14,669 bases of DNA from JALZAI01 sp038212215 (GTDB taxonomy: Bacteria > Actinomycetota > Actinomycetes > Mycobacteriales > Jatrophihabitantaceae). The stretch covers positions 1-14,669 of the forward strand of contig JBBQUT010000063.1 in NCBI GenBank assembly GCA_038212215.1, read 5' to 3'. Of the stretch, positions 1-5,472 are shown piece after piece. The notes below the pieces were generated by a model. It worked only from the letters and a program-made list of their open reading frames with translations, was not told the origin of the DNA and did no database searches. Position numbers and translations under genes: made by a program. Each line of letters opens with the position of its first letter. The stretch's first letter is position 1.

Positions 1-26
1 CATGCGCAACATCCGCCAGAACCTCG
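1..26. repeat. Left copy of 26-bp terminal direct repeat
   Basis: These 26 bases are identical to bases 14644-14669 in the same orientation. Placing the right end before the left end keeps the copper-ATPase frame open (…ATMRNIRQNL then VFALAYN…). This is what a circular contig, or a contig bounded by two copies of one repeat, would show. Confidence 0.9.
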
Positions 27-343
27 TCTTCGCCCTCGCCTACAACGGCATCGGCATCCCCATCGCCGCCGGCGCCCTCTACCCGGTCCTGGGCTGGCGG
101 CTCTCACCCATGATCGCCGCCGCAGCGATGGCGCTGTCCTCACTCTCGGTCGTCGGCAACGCAAGCCGACTGCGCCGCTACCACCCCCCGGCGACGACCC
201 AACCCGGCGCCGGGCCGACCACCATTGCATCCGCGACACCGACGTCCGAGCCCGACAACCAATCCAGCGCCGCCCCTGGCCGTGCCTACGTGCAGCGATC
301 CGGTCCCGTTGATCCACCGGTGACCCTTGGCGGACGCAGATGA
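2..343 (+). CDS. C-terminal part of Cu(I)-transporting P1B-type ATPase (5' end lost)
   Basis: This frame is open from the window edge to TGA at 341-343. It carries the last two membrane helices of a heavy-metal P1B ATPase. The AYN motif (residues 14-15 of this piece) lies in the helix-7 equivalent and MALSS lies in the helix-8 equivalent, followed by the family's SVVGNASRLRR ending. YN plus MxxSS is the Cu(I) (P1B-1/CopA) signature, so the substrate is inferred to be Cu+. The last 50 residues are a Pro/Thr/Ala-rich tail with no clear match. The nucleotide-binding, phosphorylation (DKTGT) and CPC segments are not here, nor at the other end of the window, where the same protein begins only at VGLAIGTGTD. 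If the contig is circular the gene is a non-functional 3' remnant. If it is linear, a full gene could lie upstream. Family assignment is firm; functional status is open. Confidence 0.8.
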   Translation: MRNIRQNLVFALAYNGIGIPIAAGALYPVLGWRLSPMIAAAAMALSSLSVVGNASRLRRYHPPATTQPGAGPTTIASATPTSEPDNQSSAAPGRAYVQRSGPVDPPVTLGGRR

Positions 344-614
344 CGTCTGGGCTGTGGCCGCCGGGGACAATGACCACGATCCGCTGGCCCCCGCCCTCCA
401 CGCGTGCGGAGCGGGCTCGGCGTGGGCCGAAAAGAACCAGCCCAACCCGTCGAGCAGACGGCCCGCCGGTTCTCTTGCCTGACCTCGGTAGGCCGGAAGG
501 CTCGACCGACAACCTGGGCACATTGACGACCGTGACCTCGTGGCCACAGCGGCCCCCCCGGTCCGGGCTTCGGCTCGGGGACGCACAACCCAATACGTGG
601 AAGGAATCACGATC
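344..614 (+). promoter_or_regulatory. Leader/intergenic region with a UUCG-type hairpin upstream of the first SHOCT gene
   Basis: No intact gene was identified here. A short frame at 327-482 has high third-position GC but only a TTG start and no ribosome binding site, so it may be leftover coding sequence. A compact hairpin lies at 563-578: CCGGGC, loop TTCG, GCTCGG (six pairs including one G-U). It sits about 20 nt before the ribosome binding site GGAAGGA (599-605) of the gene at 615. No convincing -35/-10 pair was seen; TTGACG near 524-529 is only a weak candidate. Confidence 0.35.
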
Positions 615-869
615 ATGTTCTGGTACAGCAATCACATGAACGGTTGGGGGTGGGTGCTGATGATCTTCGCGATGGTCGCGTTCTGGGGCCTGCTGATGTC
701 GGTCGTCTTTGCGATCCGGCCCTGGGGTGGCAGGTCAGGAGCGCCGGCTCAGGTGTCCGTGCCTGTGACGCCCGAGCAGCTTCTCGCCGTACGATTCGCT
801 CGCGGCGACATCGACGAGCCCGAATACGCCGGACGTCTGACCGTCCTGCGCGAATCGCACCGGTCCTGA
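615..869 (+). CDS. Small membrane protein with C-terminal SHOCT domain
   Basis: This 84-aa protein has one N-terminal transmembrane helix (about residues 14-38, WVLMIFAMVAFWGLLMSVVF) rich in Trp, Met and Phe. A cytosolic C-terminus follows, ending in a SHOCT motif: LLAVRFARGDIDEPEYAGRL, the L..RyA.GeID..EY..R pattern. SHOCT (short C-terminal) modules are found at the ends of many small membrane proteins and are thought to mediate oligomerisation; no enzymatic role is known. The ATG at 615 is preferred over upstream starts because GGAAGGA (599-605) sits 9 nt before it and the helix follows directly. Its TGA (867-869) lies 1 nt before the next ATG, so the two genes are probably cotranscribed. 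It is a paralogue of the genes at 4488 and 4859. A link to copper is inferred only from neighbours. Confidence 0.8.
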   Translation: MFWYSNHMNGWGWVLMIFAMVAFWGLLMSVVFAIRPWGGRSGAPAQVSVPVTPEQLLAVRFARGDIDEPEYAGRLTVLRESHRS

Positions 870-870
870 G

Positions 871-1227
871 ATGACGATCCTGATCGGTGCAGTGTTGCTG
901 GGCATGCTGCTGTTCGGTGTCTACCGCGACTTCCGCGGCCCCGCGCAGCAGCCCGGTCACAACCCCGTTCTGCACCGTCTGGCCGGTGATTTCGACGCCC
1001 AGTCAGATCCCGCGGGCGAAGCCCGGGAAGTCGAACTCGCGCATCAACTGATCACCGAGGGCATCGATTCCGCGACCTACTGCCGCGAAATGAGCGAGCT
1101 CACCCACACCAGCGCAGTATCGGCGGCAAAGCACCCGACGACCGAGGCCGACCGAGCGCCAGGAACCAGCCGGGCACGCCGTGCGACCCGGCGAGCGGAA
1201 ACTGAGCCGCGCAACACGCAGACGTAG
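871..1227 (+). CDS. Small single-helix membrane protein with degenerate SHOCT-like segment
   Basis: This 118-aa protein starts at the ATG one base after the stop of the preceding SHOCT gene, consistent with translational coupling. Residues 2-18 (TILIGAVLLGMLLFGVY) form a short hydrophobic helix. Residues 54-77 (VELAHQLITEGIDSATYCREMSEL) keep the spacing of a SHOCT module (hydrophobic-L-ID-Y-M-L) but lack the usual R-A-G-E core, so I call it degenerate. The last 40 residues are Arg/Ala/Thr-rich and probably disordered. Its role is unknown. The tight pairing with a canonical SHOCT protein suggests that they act together at the membrane (inference). Confidence 0.65.
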   Translation: MTILIGAVLLGMLLFGVYRDFRGPAQQPGHNPVLHRLAGDFDAQSDPAGEAREVELAHQLITEGIDSATYCREMSELTHTSAVSAAKHPTTEADRAPGTSRARRATRRAETEPRNTQT

Positions 1228-1231
1228 CCCG

Positions 1232-1348
1232 ATGAACACTGTCGAGCCAGAGCATCTGCCTATCGTCCCAGTGGTGGGGCACGCGTTCCGCGTGGTCTGC
1301 TCAATGCCGCACGGATACCTTTCCCGCACTGGAGTCTCGGATGTCTGA
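1232..1348 (+). CDS. Possible 38-aa ORF coupled to the ABC ATPase gene
   Basis: An ATG at 1232 opens a 38-codon frame ending in TGA at 1346-1348, overlapping the ATPase start (ATG 1341) by 8 nt (ATGTCTGA). The ATPase has no strong ribosome binding site of its own, so translation through this frame could feed ribosomes to it. The peptide (MNTVEPEHLPIVPVVGH at its start) has no recognised domain, no membrane helix and one Cys. No clear ribosome binding site precedes the ATG, so this may be a chance frame or the end of a lost gene. Confidence 0.3.
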   Translation: MNTVEPEHLPIVPVVGHAFRVVCSMPHGYLSRTGVSDV

Positions 1349-2018
1349 GGCGGCAGCGGTAGCTCGGTCCACCCCCCACGGCATCGAAGCAGTTCTTGGT
1401 GTTACCGAGGTGACGAAGGCGTTTCACCGGGGGCCCCTGTGGCATCGCCGCTCGGTCGAGGTGCTGCGCGGTGCGAGCCTGCATGTGGATGCCGGTGAGC
1501 TGGTGGGGCTGGTGGGCGAGAACGGGTCCGGCAAGAGCACGCTGATGCAGATCATCGTGGGACTGCTGGGCCGCGACGGCGGCGCGGTAAATCGCCCGCC
1601 GCGTCTTGGCTACTGCCCGCAACTTCCATTGCTGTGGGACAAGCTAACGGTCGCGGAGCATTTCGAACTGTTCGCGCAGGCCTATCGCCTCGAACCAGTC
1701 GCCGCCCGGGCGGCGCGCGATGAGCTGCTCGAGGAGTTGCAGTTCGTCAAGTACGCCGGGTATCGCGTTGAATCGCTGTCTGGCGGCACACGTCAGAAGC
1801 TCAATCTCGCCCTTGCCCTGCTGCATGACCCGCAGCTGCTGCTGCTGGATGAGCCCTACTCGGGTTTCGATTGGGAGACCTACCTGCGGTTCTGGGAGAT
1901 GGCTGAACGCCGTCGCCAAGATGGGATGGGAATCCTGATCGTCAGTCACATGCTCGCCGAGCGGGAGCGGCTCACGCGGGTCTACGAGTTGCGTGGCGGG
2001 CGGTGCGAGATCACATGA
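1341..2018 (+). CDS. ABC transporter ATP-binding protein
   Basis: This 225-aa single nucleotide-binding domain has every expected motif in order: Walker A GENGSGKST (59-67), Q-loop YCPQ (91-94), signature LSGGTRQ (146-152), Walker B LLLLDEP (166-172), D-loop-like SGFD (174-177) and switch His in VSH (201-203). It should power the two membrane subunits that follow by ATP hydrolysis on the cytosolic face. Its stop overlaps the first permease start (ATGA, 2015-2018), so the three genes form one coupled operon. Length and the DxxTYLRFWEM region fit ABC-2/drug-type exporters such as bacteriocin or antibiotic efflux systems. Substrate cannot be read from the sequence. The operon sits between SHOCT genes and decayed DNA; no promoter was identified directly upstream. 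Confidence 0.9.
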   Translation: MSEAAAVARSTPHGIEAVLGVTEVTKAFHRGPLWHRRSVEVLRGASLHVDAGELVGLVGENGSGKSTLMQIIVGLLGRDGGAVNRPPRLGYCPQLPLLWDKLTVAEHFELFAQAYRLEPVAARAARDELLEELQFVKYAGYRVESLSGGTRQKLNLALALLHDPQLLLLDEPYSGFDWETYLRFWEMAERRRQDGMGILIVSHMLAERERLTRVYELRGGRCEIT

Positions 2019-2710
2019 CCCGCACCGCCGCGTTCGCGCGCGAGCAGCTACGTGCGCCGTTCACGCTCGTGCTCCTGGTCGCGGTGCCCGCGTTCTTTGT
2101 GGCGGCCTCGGCCGGAGTGCTCAGCGATTTCGCTCGTGCGCTCGGGGGTGACCTCGGCGGCGACGCTGCCGCGGCACTCGGCGCCGGATGGGCGGCCGCG
2201 TTCATTTCCGGCACGCTCGGGTTCTTCCAGGCCACCTCCTCGCGCGGCGCCGATCGTCGCCTGGCGCTGGCCGGTGCGGGACCGGTGCGGGTAGCCGCCT
2301 CGCGCATCGCGGCATCTCTTGCGCTCGCCGCCGTGGCAGCGGGCGCCGGATTCATCGCGCTGCTGCTGCGCACCGGCGTGGTCCACCCCTGGCACGCGGG
2401 CGTCGCAGTACTGTCCTTCGCGCTCATTTATCTGGCGGTCGGAATCCTGATCGGAGCGGTCATCAGCGCCCCGTTGGAAGGATCACTCGCGGTGGCCTTC
2501 GTGTTCCTGCTCGATGTGTTCTCCGGCCCGGGGATGGCGGCGCACGCGGCGTTTTACAGCGTGAGCCGCAAGTCCGCCGACGTGCTCATCACCGCAGGTC
2601 TGGGACAGACGTCGCCGGCCGGTGACTGGATCAAGCTGGGCAGCGTCGTGCTGCTCGCGCTGGTGTGCTCTTTCGCCGTGTTTGCCTACAGCGCCCGGAG
2701 CCGGGCATGA
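2015..2710 (+). CDS. ABC-2-type exporter permease subunit 1
   Basis: This 231-aa protein has about six hydrophobic segments: roughly residues 17-37, 57-76, 95-118, 125-150, 155-177 and 206-226. That is the architecture of ABC-2-type membrane subunits. The start is the ATG at 2015 in the ATGA overlap with the ATPase stop; a GTG at 2003 in the same frame would add four residues and is less likely. The cytosolic loop ADRRLALAGAGPVRV followed by an SR pair recurs as ADRRLVVAGFRPVQV in the next protein, and the DVFSGPGM segment corresponds to DLGIVQNPMFG there. The two are therefore diverged paralogues, likely forming a heterodimeric channel with the ATPase at 1341. Substrate unknown. Confidence 0.8.
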   Translation: MTRTAAFAREQLRAPFTLVLLVAVPAFFVAASAGVLSDFARALGGDLGGDAAAALGAGWAAAFISGTLGFFQATSSRGADRRLALAGAGPVRVAASRIAASLALAAVAAGAGFIALLLRTGVVHPWHAGVAVLSFALIYLAVGILIGAVISAPLEGSLAVAFVFLLDVFSGPGMAAHAAFYSVSRKSADVLITAGLGQTSPAGDWIKLGSVVLLALVCSFAVFAYSARSRA

Positions 2711-3465
2711 GCCGGATCGCCGTCGCCACCCGGCTGGGCTTCCGCGAACAGGCCCGCCGCCCGCTGCTCCTCGTCCTGCTAGTGGTCGTGCCGTTTCTCT
2801 TCATCACCAAAGCGATCTCCGCGACCCAACGCCTGCCACGCAAGGTCGGGCTCCCGGCCGGCGCGCACGTACTCACAAACATGCGCGACATTCACGGCGC
2901 GGTCATGGCCGCCATCACAGTGTCCTTCCTCGCCGGGCTAGTGGGCGTATTCGTGGCGCAGTCCGTGCGCCAGGCAGACCGACGACTGGTGGTGGCCGGC
3001 TTTCGCCCCGTCCAGGTGCTGATGCCACGCCTCCTCGTTCTCAGCGCCGCTACCGCGCTGGTTCTCGTCGTCTCCCTCGTCGTCACGGCGCTGAGCTTTC
3101 AGCCGAAGCTGTGGCTGGACTTCATCATCGGCAACTTACTGACCGGGCTCATCTACGCGATGCTCGGCTCGCTCGCCGGCGCCGTGCTCAGCGGCCTCAG
3201 CGCCACCTACCTGATGCTGTTCGGCGCGATGCTCGACCTAGGCATCGTGCAGAACCCGATGTTCGGCACCGGCACCCCGCCCACCTGGGGCGCGCTGCTC
3301 CCCGGCTACGGCCCAGGCCGTGTCATTGTCGACGCCGCCTTCTCCGACAGCTTCCACGCCTGGGGCGCACTGGCTATCAGCCTGGTCTGGACGCTTGCCC
3401 TGACCGCCGCCGTGCTGGTCGTGCTCGGCCGCGTCGTCGCGGTCGCCGGCGACCGTCGGGCATGA
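2707..3465 (+). CDS. ABC-2-type exporter permease subunit 2
   Basis: This 252-aa membrane protein starts at the ATG of the ATGA overlap with permease 1 (2707-2710). Hydrophobic segments lie near residues 19-37, 65-87, 107-130, 138-162, 165-180 and 222-245. A larger extracytoplasmic loop (about 38-64) follows helix 1. The shared ADRRL..AG..PV.V loop (from about residue 90) marks it as a paralogue of subunit 1, so the transporter is probably a heterodimer of two half-permeases served by one ATPase. Its stop again overlaps a start codon (ATGA, 3462-3465). Export rather than import is inferred from the absence of a substrate-binding protein. Confidence 0.8.
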   Translation: MSRIAVATRLGFREQARRPLLLVLLVVVPFLFITKAISATQRLPRKVGLPAGAHVLTNMRDIHGAVMAAITVSFLAGLVGVFVAQSVRQADRRLVVAGFRPVQVLMPRLLVLSAATALVLVVSLVVTALSFQPKLWLDFIIGNLLTGLIYAMLGSLAGAVLSGLSATYLMLFGAMLDLGIVQNPMFGTGTPPTWGALLPGYGPGRVIVDAAFSDSFHAWGALAISLVWTLALTAAVLVVLGRVVAVAGDRRA

Positions 3466-3587
3466 GCAGCGGCTCCGCCGCGCACGCCCACCCCCGATCG
3501 GTCGTTCGCTCCCTGCTCGACGCGCGCGCCGCCGCAAGGTGGGCGCCAACAGCAGACAATGTCAATCAAAGTGAGCAATTACTATGA
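3462..3587 (+). CDS. 41-aa ORF coupled to the end of the ABC operon
   Basis: This 41-codon frame starts in the ATGA overlap with permease 2 and ends in a further ATGA (3584-3587). The product is soluble and basic, with an early SAAHAHPRS segment and no recognisable domain. It may be the remaining 5' end of a third, eroded operon gene rather than a functional peptide, since everything downstream is broken. The exact 4-nt overlap, matching the two before it, argues that a real coupled gene once began here. Confidence 0.4.
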   Translation: MSSGSAAHAHPRSVVRSLLDARAAARWAPTADNVNQSEQLL

Positions 3588-3912
3588 CGGTAGGCGCCGA
3601 ACTCAACGTCACCTCGCGCCGCAGCGCGCGCAACCGCGCCCCGACGTGAGCGCCATCGGTGCATACCGACCGACCACGCAGACGTCTCGGGCGGAGGCAT
3701 CTCGCTCGGGTTCCAGTCGGATGCAACCGAGCAGCCAACAGTGCCGTGGGCGTGATCCGCGCAGACGACCTCGACGAACTCGCAGCCGTGGAGGCCGGCG
3801 CGCGGATCGATCAATGTGGAGCCTGCCGACTTCCCCGGCGGACGTCACTTCCACTCGCTGGAATTCTCCGGTAGCGAACATGCTCTCTCGCGTCCGACTC
3901 GCTGAGCGCTAG
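3584..3912 (+). pseudogene. Decayed coding remnant after the ABC operon
   Basis: A frame begins at ATG 3584 (MTVGAELNVTSRRSARNRAP) and stops at 3649. From there coding-like sequence with high third-position GC switches frame: DVSGGGISLGFQSDATEQP from 3681, then IRADDLDELAAVEAGARID from about 3754, then VEPADFPGGRHFHSLEFSG from about 3815, ending at a stop near 3906. Three pieces in two or more frames, each reading like ordinary actinobacterial protein, suggest one gene broken by small indels. I do not recognise the family. An Arg-rich frame that stays open to 3912 has poor codon usage and is probably a by-product. Confidence 0.35.
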
Positions 3913-4382
3913 CCGGGTATTCCGCACATGCGTGAACGTGGGGTTCCTGCGCATTTCGGCTGGGTGCTCAGCGTGGGCGGGTCGGGTCGGGTCGGGTTGA
4001 CGCCGAGCAGGCGCAGGATGCTGGCTTGTAGCTGTGGCGGTTCGGGGATGACGGCTGGGGTGGCAGCGGCGGCGGGGATGAGTCGGAGCCGTCACGGTGC
4101 GGCGAAGATGAGTCTGCCGGTGGGTTTGGCTGGCCGTCTCGCGCCGAGCCCGACCGTGAACACCGTCTCCGAATTGCTGGCGCTGTTCGCTCTGAGGTCG
4201 CCCGTCCCGTCGAAATCTCCTCGAGAAGGATGTTGCGGAAGCTCGCGTTGACAATGATCGAGCGTCCGAGGGTGAACTGCCCTCGCCGAGTCCGTCTGCG
4301 CGCGTGCCCGGAGGTGGCGGAGCGTCGAATAGCCGCACACCATTCGTCAACACCGGCAACTGCTTGGCCGTGCGCGTCTGCA
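3913..4382. other. Gene-poor decayed stretch
   Basis: No intact gene was identified on either strand. Reverse-strand pieces look coding-like in short runs (for example IPEPPQLQASILRLLGVN, roughly complement 3995-4060), but the frame breaks repeatedly. They could be remnants of a mobile element, though no transposase motif or terminal inverted repeat was recognised. A (CGGGT)x4 run lies at 3978-3997. The stretch ends at the promoter elements that serve the genes from 4488 on. Confidence 0.4.
3978..3997. repeat. Short tandem repeat (CGGGT)x4
   Basis: Four perfect copies of a 5-bp unit lie inside gene-poor DNA. This is probably a slippage-prone simple repeat. It is too short and too isolated to be called an iteron array. 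Confidence 0.8.
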
Positions 4383-4438
4383 TTCAGCAAAGCTTCACAG
4401 TTTCACGCCATGACCTCCACACCGGTGGACGACAGTGA
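4383..4438 (+). promoter_or_regulatory. Putative response-regulator-dependent promoter, copy A
   Basis: The box TTCAGCAAAGCTTCACA (4383-4399) contains two TTCA half-sites 11 bp apart, the usual spacing for OmpR-family regulators. It is followed by CCACACC (4417-4423), a 6-bp gap and CGACAGTGA (4430-4438). The same three blocks, with a 13/17 match in the box and spacing equal within 1 bp, precede the gene at 8044. CGACAGTGA lies where a -10/start region would be. The gene served starts at 4488. Confidence 0.55.
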
Positions 4439-4443
4439 ATGGA

Positions 4444-4462
4444 GACGGCGGCAAGAGCCGTC
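4444..4462 (+). promoter_or_regulatory. 5'-leader hairpin before the gene at 4488
   Basis: Inverted repeat GACGGC, 7-nt loop GGCAAGA, GCCGTC. It lies between the CGACAGTGA block and the strong ribosome binding site GAGGAGGT (4473-4480). A hairpin occupies the equivalent position before the gene at 8044. Confidence 0.4.
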
Positions 4463-4487
4463 ACCAGGCAGCGAGGAGGTGCGTGCG

Positions 4488-4775
4488 ATGTACGCCGGTG
4501 GATTCTACCGTGGGATGGGAGTCGGCGGCTGGCTGCTCACGGTCGGGTTCTGGGTCGCCCTGCTTGCGGTGACGGTATGGACGGTCGCCCATCTGTTCCC
4601 GTCGGACGGCCAATCGGCCCAGCGAGGGACGTGCCGGACGCGGGCACCTCGTCCGACCTCCTGGCCCGTCCGCCAGCGGTCGGCGACAACGATCTGGACG
4701 CGCTCGCGCGACGGAACGACAACCACCGACGCAACGACGACCACATTGTTGCCGGGCACGGAGCGAGACCTTTGA
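4488..4775 (+). pseudogene. Frameshifted small SHOCT membrane protein
   Basis: The ATG at 4488 has the best ribosome binding site of the region (GAGGAGGT, 7-nt spacing). The first 40 residues form a SHOCT-protein N-terminus: MYAGGFYRGMGVGGW followed by a membrane helix (about 15-38). After HLFPSDG the frame turns into low-complexity Thr/Arg sequence and stops at 4775. A good SHOCT-like stretch (SSDLLARPPAVGDNDLDALARRN) lies in the neighbouring frame, which runs on to 4810. A single indel near 4605-4630 would rejoin helix and SHOCT module. I therefore call a frameshift, either a real mutation or a sequencing error, in a paralogue of the genes at 615 and 4859. The shared promoter and intact ribosome binding site suggest that the gene was working until recently. 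Confidence 0.6.
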
Positions 4776-4815
4776 CCCTTCCCCCTTACCGAAATGTGAC
4801 GAATAGTTGATTTAT

Positions 4816-4838
4816 AGCTTGGGCTCACGGCCCAAGCT
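4816..4838 (+). promoter_or_regulatory. Perfect 9-bp inverted repeat before the SHOCT gene at 4859
   Basis: AGCTTGGGC, loop TCACG, GCCCAAGCT: nine perfect pairs with a 5-nt loop, ending 20 nt before the ATG at 4859 and just upstream of the purine-rich site GAAAGAG (4842-4848). It is not followed by a T-run, so it is not a typical intrinsic terminator. Operator or leader hairpin are both possible. The AT-rich TTGATTTATAG (4807-4817) just before it could hold a -10 element. Confidence 0.6.
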
Positions 4839-4858
4839 GACGAAAGAGAGTGTTCGAA

Positions 4859-5125
4859 ATGATGTGGAATGACGGAAACTGGAGCGTCGGCGGATGGCTG
4901 GTAATGACTCTGGTGATGCTTGCGTTTTGGGGGGCTGTCGCGGTCCTGATCGTCGGGCTAGTCCGCACCGGCCGCGGGGCATCGAGACGCTCGTCCGACG
5001 AGCACACCCATCCGGCCTGGCGAGCCAACGAGATTCTTGACGAACGGTTCGCTCGCGACGAGATCAATGAGGACGAATTCACGAGTCGCAGCGCGCTGCT
5101 GCGTAGCTCGGTCGGCCATGCGTGA
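4859..5125 (+). CDS. Small membrane protein with C-terminal SHOCT domain
   Basis: This 88-aa protein has a Trp-rich N-terminus (MMWNDGNWSVGGW), one transmembrane helix (about residues 12-35) and a canonical SHOCT module, EILDERFARDEINEDEF, then R and LLR (about 60-82). It is clearly a paralogue of the protein at 615: both have N/G-W before the helix, LAFWG in it, and the R-F-A-R-(G/D)-(D/E)-I core. The ATG at 4859 is preferred; a GTG at 4850 in frame would add three residues and would overlap the purine-rich ribosome binding site. The next gene starts 18 nt after the stop, so cotranscription is likely. Function is unknown beyond membrane attachment and probable self-association. Confidence 0.75.
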   Translation: MMWNDGNWSVGGWLVMTLVMLAFWGAVAVLIVGLVRTGRGASRRSSDEHTHPAWRANEILDERFARDEINEDEFTSRSALLRSSVGHA

Positions 5126-5143
5126 CATAAGGAGTTGGGACTA

Positions 5144-5425
5144 GTGCAGATTTTTCTGATCTTGCTGATCGTCGCGGCCTGCCCGCTGATGATGATCTTC
5201 ATGATGCGCGGCATGCAAGGCGGCGGTGCGAACATCACGCAGCGGCATAGCGACGAAGCTGGCGGCGAGGTGGCCCGGCCCGACCACCGCAGCATTGGCG
5301 ACGCCGAACGGCGGATCGCCGAACTCGAACACACGGTCGCTGCACTGAAGAACACCGCGACGCTCGAGAACAACCATGTCCGCCTCGAGAAGACCACGAT
5401 CGGCGAGCGGATACGCCGGTCATGA
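5144..5425 (+). CDS. One-helix membrane protein with C-terminal coiled coil
   Basis: This 93-aa protein begins at the GTG at 5144, chosen because AAGGAG (5129-5134) lies 9 nt upstream; a TTG at 5135 would sit on top of that site. Residues 2-22 form a membrane helix ending in a Met-rich turn (PLMMIFMMRGMQGG). A short linker with scattered His follows, then a predicted coiled coil at about 52-85 (DAERRIAELEHTVAALKN and beyond). Small proteins of this shape (DUF2933-like or PspB-like in outline) occur beside metal-resistance genes, but I cannot assign a family. The Met cluster at the membrane surface would suit soft-metal contact (inference). Its stop overlaps the next start (ATGA, 5422-5425). 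Confidence 0.65.
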   Translation: MQIFLILLIVAACPLMMIFMMRGMQGGGANITQRHSDEAGGEVARPDHRSIGDAERRIAELEHTVAALKNTATLENNHVRLEKTTIGERIRRS

Positions 5426-5472
5426 CTTCCGCGACCATGACCGTGGCAGCACAGCTGAGCGGCACGCGATGA
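5422..5472 (+). CDS. 16-aa relay ORF between two coupled genes
   Basis: An ATG in the ATGA overlap with the upstream stop opens a 16-codon frame (MTSATMTVAAQLSGTR). It ends in TGA at 5470-5472, itself overlapping the ATG at 5469. The following gene has no good ribosome binding site, so this micro-ORF could carry ribosomes across the 44-nt gap. It is too short to judge by codon usage. Confidence 0.3.
   Translation: MTSATMTVAAQLSGTR

Noticed and set aside
140..631. Long open frames on the minus strand opposite the ATPase tail and leader
   Set aside because: They overlap the conserved ATPase frame, have no ribosome site and show Arg/Gly/Pro-rich composition typical of antisense high-GC frames.
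340..639. 99-codon plus-strand frame starting in an ATGA overlap with the ATPase stop
   Set aside because: Poor third-position GC and Arg/Pro/Thr-rich product; it also overlaps the ribosome site and start of the well-supported SHOCT gene.
2622..3461. Plus-strand frame in phase with the 41-codon ORF extending back through the permease genes
   Set aside because: Product is Arg/Pro-rich and lies in another frame of the strongly supported membrane protein; only its last 41 codons, after the ATGA, were kept.
3978..3997. (CGGGT)x4 as an origin iteron array
   Set aside because: Units are only 5 bp, total 20 bp, with no adjacent replication gene or AT-rich region.
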